Shown here: one piece after another, positions 8,599-18,008 of the stretch
Layout: the number at the start of each line of letters is the position of its first letter
Numbering within the stretch: position 1 is the stretch's first letter
Source: Anaerostipes caccae L1-92
GTDB taxonomy: Bacteria > Bacillota > Clostridia > Lachnospirales > Lachnospiraceae
NCBI RefSeq assembly: GCF_014467075.1
Contig: NZ_AP023027.1
Coordinates: 2,731,501-2,795,500, forward strand
DNA: 64,000 bases
Direction of reading: 5' to 3'
Made by a program: the position numbers and the translations under genes
Notes under the pieces: model-generated
Databases searched by the model: none
What the model saw: the letters and a program-made list of their open reading frames with translations, nothing else
Told to the model about the DNA's origin: nothing

Positions 8599-8830
8599 TT
8601 TCTTCCATGTCTTTTGACAAATCTCCCGCTTGGGTACTGGTTTCGGTCTCCGATTCTTCTGTTGTCGATTCTGTATCCTCTGTATTTCCTATGTCCGCTT
8701 CAGGCTTTCTATCTTCTGCCTGTTCTGCCTCCACTTCTGCTGCTTCCTGTACCCCGGACTCCGCAAAAACCATAGCCTGTCCCGTCCCAAATACAATGAC
8801 CAACAAGAAGACTAAAATTTTTCTTTTCAT
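8573..8830 (-). CDS. Signal peptide and linker of the surface protein (truncated by frame break)
   Basis: An 85-codon frame starts at an ATG with AAAGGAG eight bases upstream. It encodes a clear signal peptide (MKRKILVFLLVIVFG to VFAES), then an acidic, Thr/Ser/Glu-rich linker. It ends a few codons after the nine-G run: residues EEIGGG are followed by LKQI and stop. In the next frame the same G run is followed by GGGLSRFKN and the whole surface protein. The two frames are therefore one gene interrupted at the homopolymer. As written the cell would make only a small secreted peptide. A read of eight G, or eleven, would restore the full product. Confidence 0.8.
   Translation of the reverse strand: MKRKILVFLLVIVFGTGQAMVFAESGVQEAAEVEAEQAEDRKPEADIGNTEDTESTTEESETETSTQAGDLSKDMEEIGGGLKQI
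8588..8596 (-). repeat. G9 homopolymer at the frame break (candidate slippage tract)
   Basis: Nine consecutive G on the coding strand lie exactly where the signal-peptide frame and the main surface-protein frame overlap. Eight G join the two frames without a stop; nine do not. Homopolymer tracts of this size are classic slipped-strand switches, but are also prone to sequencing error. Confidence 0.85.
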
Positions 8831-8950
8831 AACTGCTGCTCCTTTTCCTCGTAATCTGACATTTTTTCTTATCAGGTATTGGTACCGTAAAAAAGAGTTA
8901 GACCAAAAACCAATATTTTTTATTCCACAGAACAGTTTTCCTGTGGAACA

Positions 8951-8985
8951 AAAAAAGAAGGAGCACCAGCATGGCAATCCTTCTT
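8951..8985 (-). terminator. Terminator of the ECF sigma gene
   Basis: On the minus strand AAGAAGGA pairs with TCCTTCTT around an inner GCCA/TGGT pairing, followed directly by TTTTT. It lies just after the sigma-factor stop. The surface protein therefore needs its own promoter between 8831 and 8950, where I see no clear -35/-10 pair but do see two dyads: TTCCACAG/CTGTGGAA (8923-8948) and TTGGT/ACCAA flanking a T-rich stretch. Confidence 0.75.
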
Positions 8986-8993
8986 GATCTCAG

Positions 8994-10103
8994 TTATTTC
9001 TGCCGGAAGTCAAAAATTTCTGTTGTTCCGTCCTTTGATTTTAAATGGAGTTCAAAATCATTCACAAAAACAGAAAAATACAGAACCTTTTTCTGACTGC
9101 TGTAACTTTCCGGTCTGAAAATCTTTCCTTTCTTGTCTTTTGCAAACGTGCTTTCGAAGTTTACATCTCCGGTCACATAAATCTCAAGCCTTTCCTTCTT
9201 CTTATCCGCCCTGATTCTGGTCACATTTACCGGAACCGACACTGGCACTGTTTTTTTCACTTTCTTTTTCGGTATCCGTAGTCCGGACAGATCGTGAGTC
9301 TCCCAGTCCGGACTTTTCAGCTGAATTTCATGGAAGTCCTGCTCCGGAAGATCCGTGCTCCCGAATACAAGAACTCCCGTGATTCCGACTCCCGCGGCCA
9401 CGGCAGCTCCCATCACAGCCTTCTTGATCATGAGAGTGCCCTGCTTCACTCCTTTTTTAGATGCATAAGTAAGAGACTCCCGCAGGAACGGATAGAGAGT
9501 AAAAATACCGAAGCTTCTGATGTTCAGCACATCCCGTTCCTCCTGAGGAAGCATCTCGATCTGTTTTTTCAAATTCTTTCTGGCGTTAAACAAAAGATTT
9601 TTTACTGCATTCTCTTTGCAGTCCAGGACCTTTCCGATTTCTTTCATCCGCATCTGCTGAAAAGAGTAAAGTAACAGAGCAGCTCTCTGCTTTTCCGGCA
9701 GCTTCTGGATACACCTGTTCAGCAGTTCTGACTTCTCATTCTGCAAAACTATATCCTGAGGAGTTTCACTGCTGTCCGTCAGACTTTTTATAAATTCAAT
9801 GTTGTCATCCCCGATAAAAGCTTCTTCATTCTCTTTTATAGATTTTACGCAGCAATGATATGTAATCTGGCGCTGCCAGGCACAGAACGCCATATTATCT
9901 TTTAAAGACGGCAGAGACCGGTACACTTCCAGATAGATTTCCTGAAGAAGATCTTCCACCTTATTTCTATTTTTACAGAAATTATAGACAAAATAACGGG
10001 TCGGCTCTATGGTCGCTTCGTACAGATAGGCAAACGCATCTTCGCTGCCCTGTTTCGCCTGTTCTACATATGGAACCAGTTCCTCATACCTTTTCTCTCT
10101 CAT
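8994..10103 (-). CDS. ECF-type sigma factor with C-terminal membrane anchor and extracytoplasmic domain
   Basis: The 369-residue protein begins with a sigma-70 region 2 (about residues 10-90, including KVEDLLQEIYLEVYRSL) and a region 4 helix-turn-helix (about 125-182, MRMKEIGKVLDCKENAVKNL). Normal ECF sigmas end here. This one continues with a linker, one hydrophobic membrane segment (about 227-247) and a roughly 120-residue domain predicted outside the cell, rich in beta strands and Lys. Such a fusion could make the sigma factor its own sensor, released or activated at the membrane; that is inference. It is co-directional with the wall-anchored surface protein downstream, a natural candidate target. 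A terminator follows and another precedes it, so it is a single-gene unit. Confidence 0.78.
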   Translation of the reverse strand: MREKRYEELVPYVEQAKQGSEDAFAYLYEATIEPTRYFVYNFCKNRNKVEDLLQEIYLEVYRSLPSLKDNMAFCAWQRQITYHCCVKSIKENEEAFIGDDNIEFIKSLTDSSETPQDIVLQNEKSELLNRCIQKLPEKQRAALLLYSFQQMRMKEIGKVLDCKENAVKNLLFNARKNLKKQIEMLPQEERDVLNIRSFGIFTLYPFLRESLTYASKKGVKQGTLMIKKAVMGAAVAAGVGITGVLVFGSTDLPEQDFHEIQLKSPDWETHDLSGLRIPKKKVKKTVPVSVPVNVTRIRADKKKERLEIYVTGDVNFESTFAKDKKGKIFRPESYSSQKKVLYFSVFVNDFELHLKSKDGTTEIFDFRQK

Positions 10104-10160
10104 CTTTTACCCTTTTCCTTTTCAGCTTCATGTTTCGATGCAAAGTATAAAGGAGAATGA

Positions 10161-10202
10161 AAAAAAAATCAACCGGGGGAATTTTCCTCCCGCCGGCTGA
10201 TT
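10161..10202 (-). terminator. Terminator of the RpoD-family sigma gene
   Basis: A strong GC-rich hairpin (AATCAACCGGGGG pairing with CCCGCCGGCTGATT) is followed on the minus strand by a run of eight or nine T. It isolates the RpoD-family gene from the ECF sigma gene downstream. Confidence 0.85.
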
Positions 10203-10221
10203 TTTTAAAAAAGTACCAAAA

Positions 10222-11265
10222 TCAGTCTTCAATATAGGCTCTTAGAGATTTCGTTTCCTTTTTCATTTTCAGCTTTCTCAAAGCTTTTCCTTCGATCTGG
10301 CGTATGCGCTCTCTCGTCACATGATATTCTCTCCCTACTTCCTCCAGTGTCCAGATCCTATTTTCTACAAATCCAAAACGCAGCCTTAAAATCGTCTGTT
10401 CACGTTCGGTGAGTTCTGACAATATCTCATTTATCTGTTCAGAGAGAATTCCCTGCTCCGCCGTCTGATATTGTTCCGGCATGCTCTCGTCCGCTACAAA
10501 ATTCATGAGCATCGCATCTTCCTCTTCTCCGACCGGAGAGTCTAGAGATACAGTGTCACTGTACAATCTCATGATCTCATCCATCTGATCCCTGCTGATT
10601 TCCATCAATTCTGCCAGTTCATCTGCATTGGGTTCCCGTCCGTTTTCTTCTAAAAATTTTCTGGCCGCACCGCTGACTTTCCCCATCTTTTCTTTCATGT
10701 GGACGGGTATCCGGATCGTCCTGGCCTGGTCCGCGATAGCCCTTGTGACAGACTGCCGGATCCACCACATGGCATAGGTACTGAACTTGTATCCTCTCCG
10801 GTAATCAAACTTGTCCACCGCTTTCATAAGCCCTATATTGCCTTCCTGGATCAGATCCAGAAGCGCCATGCCGCTGCCTGCAGCATACCTTTTTGCAACA
10901 CTGACGACCAGACGCAGGTTGGAATTGATCATTTTATCTTTTGCCGACTGGCTTCCCGCTTCAATTTCCTTTGCCAGTCTTTCTTCCTGGTCTTTGGAAA
11001 GCAGCGGAATCCTGCCTATCCTGTGCAGATAAGCCTTCACTGAATCCTCCATCACAGCATTTTCAGCTTCCGCCGTGTCTGCATGGCCTGCCGCTGTAAA
11101 ATCCGAAAATTCTATATTTTGGTCTTTCAGACGGCCGATAACATAATCAAATTCCTGCTCACTCAAACTCTTATCAAAGACCTGATCGACCTCATCCAGC
11201 TGAATGACATTATGGTTCTGCCCGGCAGCCTTTATAAGTTCTTGTATCCGTTCCTCTATCTGCAC
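10222..11265 (-). CDS. RNA polymerase sigma factor, RpoD/SigA family
   Basis: The 347-residue protein has a short N-terminal region and full sigma regions 1.2, 2, 3 and 4. Visible marks are DSVKAYLHRIGRIPLLS (1.2), LDLIQEGNIGLMKAVDKFD and RGYKFSTYAMWWIRQ (region 2, -10 recognition), IRIPVHMKEK (region 3), and TLEEVGREYHVTRERIRQIE with ALRKLK (region 4.2, -35 recognition). It directs polymerase to -35/-10 promoters of the kind seen repeatedly in this window. I place the start at GTG 11265, preceded by AAAGGAG ten bases away; an in-frame TTG at 11307 has no ribosome site. It is not next to dnaG, the usual neighbour of the principal rpoD, so it may be a second, group-2 sigma. Confidence 0.85.
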   Translation of the reverse strand: MQIEERIQELIKAAGQNHNVIQLDEVDQVFDKSLSEQEFDYVIGRLKDQNIEFSDFTAAGHADTAEAENAVMEDSVKAYLHRIGRIPLLSKDQEERLAKEIEAGSQSAKDKMINSNLRLVVSVAKRYAAGSGMALLDLIQEGNIGLMKAVDKFDYRRGYKFSTYAMWWIRQSVTRAIADQARTIRIPVHMKEKMGKVSGAARKFLEENGREPNADELAELMEISRDQMDEIMRLYSDTVSLDSPVGEEEDAMLMNFVADESMPEQYQTAEQGILSEQINEILSELTEREQTILRLRFGFVENRIWTLEEVGREYHVTRERIRQIEGKALRKLKMKKETKSLRAYIED

Positions 11266-11322
11266 TGCAGTGTAACTCCTTTCTCTGAAAAATAACAACG
11301 TGGACAAACTTTCCTATGGAAT

Positions 11323-11350
11323 AAAAGAAGACCGGAGTTAATTCCGGTCT
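11323..11350 (-). terminator. Hairpin after trpA (terminator or leader hairpin)
   Basis: AGACCGGA/TCCGGTCT forms an 8-bp stem followed on the minus strand by TCTTTTATT. It lies 130 bases after trpA and could end the trp transcript. A possible TATAAT (11362-11367) sits just upstream, so if the sigma gene starts there the hairpin would lie in its leader. The rest of 11351-11481 is A+T-rich with no gene. Confidence 0.55.
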
Positions 11351-11481
11351 CAGCATTTTGTATTATATACTTATTTTACCACATTTTTTAAATTTTAATA
11401 AGTTTTCAGAAAAATATTTTTAAATTTTATTAATATCTGACATTTACTCATCCATATAATTTGTACATTTTGCACAAAATT

Positions 11482-12267
11482 TTATTCATCCAGCGCATCC
11501 CGAAGGCTTTTTGTAAACTCATATACCTTTTTTGGACTGTCTTCTCCATACTCGCTGATGATCTTTACAATAGCGCTGCCCACGATCACGCCGTCACAAT
11601 ACTGACTCATCTTTTTGGCCTGTTCCGGACCTGAAATTCCAAATCCCACCGCACAGGGAATATCTGCGTTTTTCTTAATCACATCAAAAAATGCGTCAAA
11701 GTCTGTGGAAAACTCATTTCTCGTCCCTGTTACACCAATAGATGAGACACAGTACAAAAATCCCTCTGCGTCCTTCGCAATGGATTCGATTCGGTCGTGA
11801 GAAGCAGGCGTTACCAGGCTGATGTTGTCAACACCATGAGCCGTAGCTGTTCCCTGTATCTCATCCTTCTCCTCAAACGGCATATCCGGCACGATGACAC
11901 CGTCAATCCCGCATTCATTACAGAGGTCAAAAAAACGTTCCGTCCCAAAACGGTAAATCGTATTTAAGTACATCATCATCACAAACGGTGTATCCGTTTC
12001 ATTTCTCAGTTCCTTCACCATCTTAAAAATTCCGGCCAGCGTAGTTCCGCCTTCCAGCGAATGCTGGCTGGCTTCCTGGATAACGATCCCTTCTGCTATG
12101 GGATCAGAAAACGGAATTCCGATCTCTACGATATCCGCACCGGCATTTACCATACTCATGATATTTTTCTTAGTAGTCTCATATCCAAAATCACCGGACA
12201 CGATATAGGTAATCAGCGCTTTCTGTCCATTTTTCTTTCTCTTCTCAAATGCTTCTTTAATTCTCAT
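11482..12267 (-). CDS. trpA: Tryptophan synthase alpha chain
   Basis: This 261-residue TIM-barrel enzyme cleaves indole-3-glycerol phosphate to indole and glyceraldehyde 3-phosphate and passes indole through the alpha2beta2 tunnel to TrpB. The catalytic Glu is in [10 protein letters not shown] near residue 50 and the catalytic Asp in VPDMPFEE; the phosphate-binding GISGPEQ and VGSAIV motifs are near the C-terminus. Length is normal. It overlaps trpB by 11 bases, consistent with translational coupling, and is the last gene of the operon. Confidence 0.95.
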   Translation of the reverse strand: MRIKEAFEKRKKNGQKALITYIVSGDFGYETTKKNIMSMVNAGADIVEIGIPFSDPIAEGIVIQEASQHSLEGGTTLAGIFKMVKELRNETDTPFVMMMYLNTIYRFGTERFFDLCNECGIDGVIVPDMPFEEKDEIQGTATAHGVDNISLVTPASHDRIESIAKDAEGFLYCVSSIGVTGTRNEFSTDFDAFFDVIKKNADIPCAVGFGISGPEQAKKMSQYCDGVIVGSAIVKIISEYGEDSPKKVYEFTKSLRDALDE

Positions 12268-13447
12268 CTAACTTCACTCCTCTATATCTTGCTGCCTGAA
12301 ACACATCCTTGTCTCCCCGGCCGGACAGACAGATCACAACACTTTCATCCTTTTTCATATTCGGGACAATTTCCATTGCCGCGGCTACCGCATGGGCTGA
12401 TTCAATGGCCGGAATAATCCCTTCCATCTTTGTTAAGTACTCAAATGCGCATACTGCCTGTTCATCCGTGACGCTCACATATTCTGCCCTGCCAATGTCA
12501 TGAAGGTGGGCGTGTTCCGGTCCGATTCCCGGATAGTCAAGACCTGCGGAAATAGAATAAACCTCATCAATCTGTCCTTCCTCATTTTGAAGAAAAAGGC
12601 TCTTCATTCCGTGAAAAATACCCTTGCTTCCCCTGGCGATCGTGGCCGCATGCTGGATTGTATGAACCCCTCTTCCCGCCGCCTCGGCTCCGACAAGGCG
12701 CACATTCTTATCTTTTACAAAGTCATAGAAAGCTCCCATGGCATTGCTCCCGCCGCCCACGCAGGCGATCACACAGTCCGGAAGTTTTCCTTCCTTTTCC
12801 TGCATCTGGCGTTTCGTCTCTTCCCCGATGATCTTCTGAAAATCCCTGACCATGGTCGGATAAGGATGAGGCCCCATAACAGAACCGATGCAGTAAAAAG
12901 TTGTCTCAATATTCGTAGCCCAGTCTCTCATAGCTTCGTTGATCGCGTCTTTTAAGGTTCGCGTACCGCTCTGCACGGCCACAACTTTTGCTCCCAGCAG
13001 TTCCATCCGATAAGCATTGAGACTCTGGCGTTCCACGTCCTCCGCTCCCATGTAGACGACACATTCCATATCAAACAGCGCCGCCACTGTGGCTGTGGCC
13101 ACTCCGTGCTGCCCTGCTCCGGTTTCGGCAATGATGCGCTTTTTGCCCATCCTCTTCGCAAGCAATATCTGCCCCAGCACATTGTTGATCTTATGGGCTC
13201 CGGTGTGATTTAAATCTTCCCTTTTCAGGAATACCTTTGCACCTCCCAGATCTTTGGTCATACGCTTTGCCTCGTAAAGCATAGACGGCCTGTTTGCATA
13301 GTTTTTATAATATTCATGCAGCTCTTCCAAAAAGTCTGGATCATTTTTATATGTTTCATATGCCTCATTCAGTTCATTGACCGCGTTCATCACGATCTCA
13401 GGCACATACTGTCCTCCGAAATCTCCGAATCTTCCGATTTTACTCAT
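12257..13447 (-). CDS. trpB: Tryptophan synthase beta chain
   Basis: The 396-residue PLP enzyme joins indole and serine to make tryptophan. The PLP lysine is in HTGAHKINN (near residue 85), followed by [11 protein letters not shown]; the phosphate loop GGGSNAMG is near 230. It is a normal-length, TrpB1-type protein. It overlaps trpF upstream by 8 bases and trpA downstream by 11 bases, so the three are probably translated as a coupled block. Confidence 0.96.
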   Translation of the reverse strand: MSKIGRFGDFGGQYVPEIVMNAVNELNEAYETYKNDPDFLEELHEYYKNYANRPSMLYEAKRMTKDLGGAKVFLKREDLNHTGAHKINNVLGQILLAKRMGKKRIIAETGAGQHGVATATVAALFDMECVVYMGAEDVERQSLNAYRMELLGAKVVAVQSGTRTLKDAINEAMRDWATNIETTFYCIGSVMGPHPYPTMVRDFQKIIGEETKRQMQEKEGKLPDCVIACVGGGSNAMGAFYDFVKDKNVRLVGAEAAGRGVHTIQHAATIARGSKGIFHGMKSLFLQNEEGQIDEVYSISAGLDYPGIGPEHAHLHDIGRAEYVSVTDEQAVCAFEYLTKMEGIIPAIESAHAVAAAMEIVPNMKKDESVVICLSGRGDKDVFQAARYRGVKLDEN

Positions 13448-14063
13448 CTTTTCCTCCTCTTACACACTGTATTACCTTGAGCATCTTTTCCCTGTCTTTT
13501 ACCCCTTCAGTCTCAATCCCGCTGGAGATATCAATCCCATACGGCTCTGCCTTTTTTAAGATCTCCGGCAGATTCTCAACCGTAAGACCTCCCGCTATAA
13601 AATACGGTTTCCGGATATCTGCCTGGTCAAGCACCGCAAAATCCATGACTTTCCCCGTGCCTCCATAAGACTCTTCTGAGAAACTGTCCAGCAAGAGCTT
13701 ATCCGCCGGGAGTCTCTGTGCCTCCTGAATATCTTTTACCATTCTCACCCGGACAGCTTTCCATAGTTCTTTTCCGGTTTCATGTTTCACTTCTTTGATG
13801 TACTCTTCTCCTTCATCTCCGTGCAGCTGAATGATGTCGAGTCCCGCCTCTTCTGATATGGAAATCAGGGACCGGAGCGGTTCATTTACAAAAACGCCGA
13901 CTTTCTTAATGGACGGGTCCAGCTGTTCCCCCAATTTTTTTGCCTCTCTGCCGCTGACTTTTCTTCTGCTCTCAGCAAAAACGAATCCTATATAGTCCGG
14001 AAGGCACTCATTTGCGTAAATTATATCGTCCGGTCTGCGAAGCCCGCACATTTTAATTTTCAT
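13440..14063 (-). CDS. trpF: Phosphoribosylanthranilate isomerase
   Basis: The 207-residue TIM-barrel isomerase performs the Amadori rearrangement in the third step of the branch. The N-terminal [10 protein letters not shown] carries the catalytic Cys, YIGFVF follows, and the catalytic Asp is in [16 protein letters not shown] and DISSGIE form the phosphate site. It overlaps trpC by 4 bases (ATGA) and trpB by 8. Confidence 0.93.
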
Positions 14064-14839
14064 AGGCTTCCTCTCAGTTCATTGATTGTATTTTTAATAT
14101 CTCCTGAACGCATCAAAGTCTCTCCGATCAGCACCGCATCGGCTCCGTACTCTTTCACTTCCTTTATATCGTCTCCGTTTTTCATGCCGCTCTCAGAGAC
14201 GAGCACTGCATCATACGGTACCAGTTTTGCCAATCGTTTCGTAGTATTCAAGTCCACATGAAATGTTTTCAGATCCCGGTTATTGATGCCGATGATATCA
14301 CATTTGCAGCGGATGACTTTTTGAAGTTCCTCCTCATTGTGGACTTCTGTCAGACAAAACAGTCCCAGAGATGCCGCCAGCCAGGAAAGCTTCAAAAGTT
14401 TTACTTCCGAAAGGATCGCAGCGATCAGCAGGACTGCATCGGCTCCCAGCACTTTTGCCTCATAAATCTGGTATTCGTCAAATATAAAGTCTTTTCTCAG
14501 GATCGGCAGGTTTACGCTGGCTCTGATATCCGCCAGATACTTACTTGCTCCTTTAAAAAAATGTTCCTCTGTCAGACAGGAAATAGCGTCTGCACCGGCT
14601 TCTTCATAGGCTTTCGCCTGCTCTGTTGGACGGAAATCTTCTGAGATGATTCCTTTGGATGGGGACGCTTTCTTTACTTCGGATATAATCGAAATTCCAT
14701 CAGCCTTCAGTGCAGCTTTAAAATCCAGGGAGACTCTCTTGGAATGTAAAGCCATCTCCTTCATATCTTCCAGAGGGAAATTTTCTTTTTCCCTCTCAAG
14801 CTGTTCTTTTCTCTTCTCTACAATATCGTCTAAAATCAT
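14060..14839 (-). CDS. trpC: Indole-3-glycerol phosphate synthase
   Basis: This 259-residue TIM barrel closes the indole ring from CdRP. Marks are SEVKKASPSKG (catalytic Lys), LTEEHFFKG, LRKDFIFDEYQ and GINNRDLKTF. I start at the ATG at 14839, which has AGGAG seven bases upstream and begins MILDDIVEKR as in the family. A start eleven codons earlier would overlap trpD and lacks a ribosome site. It is a separate protein, not fused to trpF as in enteric bacteria. Confidence 0.94.
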   Translation of the reverse strand: MILDDIVEKRKEQLEREKENFPLEDMKEMALHSKRVSLDFKAALKADGISIISEVKKASPSKGIISEDFRPTEQAKAYEEAGADAISCLTEEHFFKGASKYLADIRASVNLPILRKDFIFDEYQIYEAKVLGADAVLLIAAILSEVKLLKLSWLAASLGLFCLTEVHNEEELQKVIRCKCDIIGINNRDLKTFHVDLNTTKRLAKLVPYDAVLVSESGMKNGDDIKEVKEYGADAVLIGETLMRSGDIKNTINELRGSL

Positions 14840-14849
14840 TGGTGTTCTC

Positions 14850-16487
14850 CTAATAGCGATTGGTAAATTCAATGAATTGGTTGAGTTTTTCTATGGCACT
14901 GCCGGAGTCAATGGACCGCCTTGCCATCTCGATTCCTTCCTTCATATCTTTTGCTGCCCCTATGGTATAGAGGGCGCTTCCCGCATTGAGAAGTACGATG
15001 TCCCTTTTCGGCCCCTGTTCTTTTCCCGTCAGAATTTCTCTTGTGATCACCGCATTTTCATCCGATGTTCCTCCTTTGATGGAGTCCTTTTCTGCCATAG
15101 GGATTCCGAATTCTTCCGGGCTGATCTTATAAGAAATCAGCTTCCCGTCCCGTATCTCACAGATACTGGTCGTATCGGATATGGAGATCTCATCCAGGCA
15201 GTCATCCCCGTACACGATCATTGCCTGCTTCACACCCAGATTCTGCATGACTTCCGCCATAGGTCTCAGAAGATCTTCCTCGTATACACCCAGTACAATA
15301 TAATTTGTCATGGCCGGATTTGCCAGAGGCCCTAAAATGTTAAATACAGATCTCACTCCAAGCTGGGCCCTCACAGGTCCGGCATATTTCATAGAGCCAT
15401 GGTGTGTCTGTGCAAACAGAAAGGCGACTCCCACCTCCTCCAGGCATTTCTGATTCTGCTCCGGAGAAAGTCCGATCTTGGCACCCAGGGCTTCCAGCAC
15501 ATCGGCCGCCCCGCTTTTAGATGAGACACTTCGGTTTCCATGTTTTGCAACCTTCTGTCCCGCCCCTGCAATCACAAATGCGGATGTTGTGGAGATATTA
15601 AAACTGCTGGCCAAGTCACCGCCGGTTCCTACAATATCAATGGCCTCTGTCTCATTGGGAACAACGGCTGCTTTCGCGCGCATGACTTTTGCAAATCCGG
15701 TAATTTCATCCACAGTCTCATGGTTCATGCGCAGCCCTGTGACAAAACTTGCGATCTGCGCCTGGGTCGCGCCTCCTGACATAATGCAGTCCATAGCTCC
15801 GTATGCCTCATCAGCTGTCAGATGTCTTCCCTCGACAATTTTTTCTAAATATGGTTTCATCGCAGTTTTCTGTGCCGGTTCCATCTCTTCCACCTTCTTT
15901 TCTGTCTTTGTCTCTATACCTGCTATCTTTAAGAAATTTTCAAAAATTGCTTTTCCGGATTCCGTCAAAATAGATTCCGGATGAAATTGTATCCCGTACA
16001 CGTCATAGTCTCTGTGTTTTACAGCCATGATCTGTCCCTCATCGTCTTTGGCCGCAACCGTGAGCACTTCCGGTATCCCCTCCCTCTCAAGAATCAGAGA
16101 ATGGTATCTGGCTGCCGGGATTATTTCCGGCAGTCCCTGAAACAGAGGAAGACTGCTGTCAATCTGAATCTTACTCTGTTTTCCGTGCATCAGAGTTTTG
16201 GCACGAACCGTCTTAGCCCCGAATACCTCACCGATGGCCTGGTGTCCCAGACAGATCCCAAGCACCGGAACTTTTCCTGCAAAATACCGGACTGCCTCCT
16301 TTGAAATACCCGCAGATTCCGGATATCCGGGTCCCGGAGAGATAATCAGCGCTTCGATCTCTCTTTGTGCCAGTTCTTCCACTGTAATCTCATCATTTCT
16401 GACGACTACAATATTCTCATACAGCTCGCCGATCCCCTGACAGACGTTATAAGTAAAGGAATCGTAATTGTCTATTAATAAAATCAT
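14850..16487 (-). CDS. trpGD: Fused anthranilate synthase glutaminase / anthranilate phosphoribosyltransferase
   Basis: The 545-residue protein fuses two enzymes. Residues 1-190 are a class I glutamine amidotransferase (TrpG) with nucleophile Cys in GICLGHQAIGE and His-Glu in FHPES; it supplies ammonia to TrpE. A linker of about 15 residues leads to TrpD (about 205-545), which adds phosphoribose to anthranilate; GTGGD, NISTTSAF and KHGNRSVSSKSG mark its PRPP and anthranilate sites. Such fusion is known in enterobacteria and occurs sporadically elsewhere. It overlaps trpE by 4 bases, matching the subunit partnership. Confidence 0.94.
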   Translation of the reverse strand: MILLIDNYDSFTYNVCQGIGELYENIVVVRNDEITVEELAQREIEALIISPGPGYPESAGISKEAVRYFAGKVPVLGICLGHQAIGEVFGAKTVRAKTLMHGKQSKIQIDSSLPLFQGLPEIIPAARYHSLILEREGIPEVLTVAAKDDEGQIMAVKHRDYDVYGIQFHPESILTESGKAIFENFLKIAGIETKTEKKVEEMEPAQKTAMKPYLEKIVEGRHLTADEAYGAMDCIMSGGATQAQIASFVTGLRMNHETVDEITGFAKVMRAKAAVVPNETEAIDIVGTGGDLASSFNISTTSAFVIAGAGQKVAKHGNRSVSSKSGAADVLEALGAKIGLSPEQNQKCLEEVGVAFLFAQTHHGSMKYAGPVRAQLGVRSVFNILGPLANPAMTNYIVLGVYEEDLLRPMAEVMQNLGVKQAMIVYGDDCLDEISISDTTSICEIRDGKLISYKISPEEFGIPMAEKDSIKGGTSDENAVITREILTGKEQGPKRDIVLLNAGSALYTIGAAKDMKEGIEMARRSIDSGSAIEKLNQFIEFTNRY

Positions 16488-17941
16488 AATTCTGCCGCCT
16501 CCTTAATCGCATTGATGACTGCCAGCGCTTTGTTTTTAGTCTCTTCGTATTCTTTTTCCGGTTCTGAATCAGCCACAATTCCAGCTCCTGCCTGGACATA
16601 TCCTTTCCCATCTTTAAAAAGCACCGTACGGATCGCGATACACGTATCAATGTTCCCGTCAAATGCCAGATATCCCACGGTCCCGCCGTATAGCCCTCGC
16701 TTTTTATCTTCTAACTCGTCAATGATCTCCATGGCTCTGACTTTTGGGGCACCGGACAATGTGCCGGCAGGAAGTATGCTCATAAGGGCATCCAGTGCAG
16801 TTTTGTCTTCTCTCAGCTCGCCCTGTACGTCGCTGACTAAATGGGTCACCTTCGAATATTTTTCTACTGACATAAAGTTATCCACACGTACCGTTCCGAA
16901 CCGGCTGACTTTTCCCACATCGTTCCGCCCTAGATCCACAAGCATCGTGTGCTCCGCCTGTTCTTTGGGATCATGCATGAGCTGCCGGACCAGAATATCA
17001 TCCTCTTTTTTCGTTGTTCCTCTCGGCACAGTACCCGCAATCGGTTTCGTCGTCACGATTCCATTGGTGACACTTACGAGCATCTCCGGAGAGGCACCTG
17101 CAATCTGATAATCTACGAAGTCAAAAAAGTACAGGTACGGCGATGGATTTGTTGTTCTTAAACACCGGTAAACATCAAACGGATCTGCCTCGCTTTCCAC
17201 CTCAAACCGCTGTGAGAGCACAACCTGAAAGATATCGCCGTTTCTTATGTATTCTTTTGCTTTTTCTACCTTGGATTTGTACTCTTCTTCTGTTATATTT
17301 GAAATTACCTTTGTCTCTTTTTTATCTGTACGTTCTTTTCTGGACATCCGGAAATTGTCGATCTGTTCGATCAATTTTCTTGCTCTTGGTTCCAAACCCT
17401 TATACTTTGTCTCCAGATCATCCTCCTCATGAACATTCTGGATCACGATCACCCGGTTTGTCAGGTGATCAAATGCGACAATCTCATCATACATGCACAA
17501 ATGGCATTCCGGCATGTTCAGATCATCCTCGGGCACATTGACCAGTTTCTTTTCCACAAACCGAATGGTATCATAACCGAAATATCCGATAAATCCTCCG
17601 GTAAGCTTTGGTTTATCAACAAGTACCGGAGATTGGTATGCATTGACCATTTCGATTAAATATGCAATATGGTTTTCCACTGTCTGTTTTGTTCCGTCAA
17701 TCTCTATTTCTGTGCCGTTTATCTTTACTTCCTTTTTTGGATTCACACCGATAAATGAATACCTTCCCCACTGATCTCTGTTTTCCACACTTTCCAGCAT
17801 AAAGGACGGGGTACCGGCCTTTCGAAGTGCCATAAAAACCTGAATCGGTGTCACATGATCGGCCAGCACCTCATAAAACACCGGTACTGTCGGATAAATC
17901 GTCAATAAATTTTTCACCTGTTCTAATGTTGGACTTAACAT
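16484..17941 (-). CDS. trpE: Anthranilate synthase component I
   Basis: This 485-residue chorismate-utilising enzyme makes anthranilate with ammonia from the TrpG domain. The N-terminus contains FMLESVENRDQWGRYSFIG with the LLES-like element of the tryptophan feedback site. The catalytic core carries SPEMLVS, KPIAGTVPRG, DLGRNDVG, LPAGTLSGAPK and QAGAGIVADS. As first gene of the operon it follows a T-box leader, so supply is set at the RNA level by uncharged tRNA-Trp and at the enzyme level by tryptophan. Confidence 0.95.
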   Translation of the reverse strand: MLSPTLEQVKNLLTIYPTVPVFYEVLADHVTPIQVFMALRKAGTPSFMLESVENRDQWGRYSFIGVNPKKEVKINGTEIEIDGTKQTVENHIAYLIEMVNAYQSPVLVDKPKLTGGFIGYFGYDTIRFVEKKLVNVPEDDLNMPECHLCMYDEIVAFDHLTNRVIVIQNVHEEDDLETKYKGLEPRARKLIEQIDNFRMSRKERTDKKETKVISNITEEEYKSKVEKAKEYIRNGDIFQVVLSQRFEVESEADPFDVYRCLRTTNPSPYLYFFDFVDYQIAGASPEMLVSVTNGIVTTKPIAGTVPRGTTKKEDDILVRQLMHDPKEQAEHTMLVDLGRNDVGKVSRFGTVRVDNFMSVEKYSKVTHLVSDVQGELREDKTALDALMSILPAGTLSGAPKVRAMEIIDELEDKKRGLYGGTVGYLAFDGNIDTCIAIRTVLFKDGKGYVQAGAGIVADSEPEKEYEETKNKALAVINAIKEAAEL

Positions 17942-17968
17942 AGAATCCTCCTATCTTTTCTAAATAAC

Positions 17969-18008
17969 AAAAAAGGCCTGTCATCCCTCATACAAGGGAC
18001 GATAGACC
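17969..18008 (-). terminator. T-box regulated terminator before trpE
   Basis: On the minus strand a GGTCT...AGGCC outer pairing encloses TCGTCCCT/AGGGATGA and is followed by six T. It overlaps the 3' part of the T-box sequence, so the terminator and the tRNA-stabilised antiterminator are mutually exclusive. Confidence 0.85.

Noticed and set aside
14646..15335. Plus-strand open frames of 130-230 codons across the trp operon and the regulator at 44667-46625
   Set aside because: They are antisense to well-conserved genes with normal motifs and lack starts with ribosome sites.
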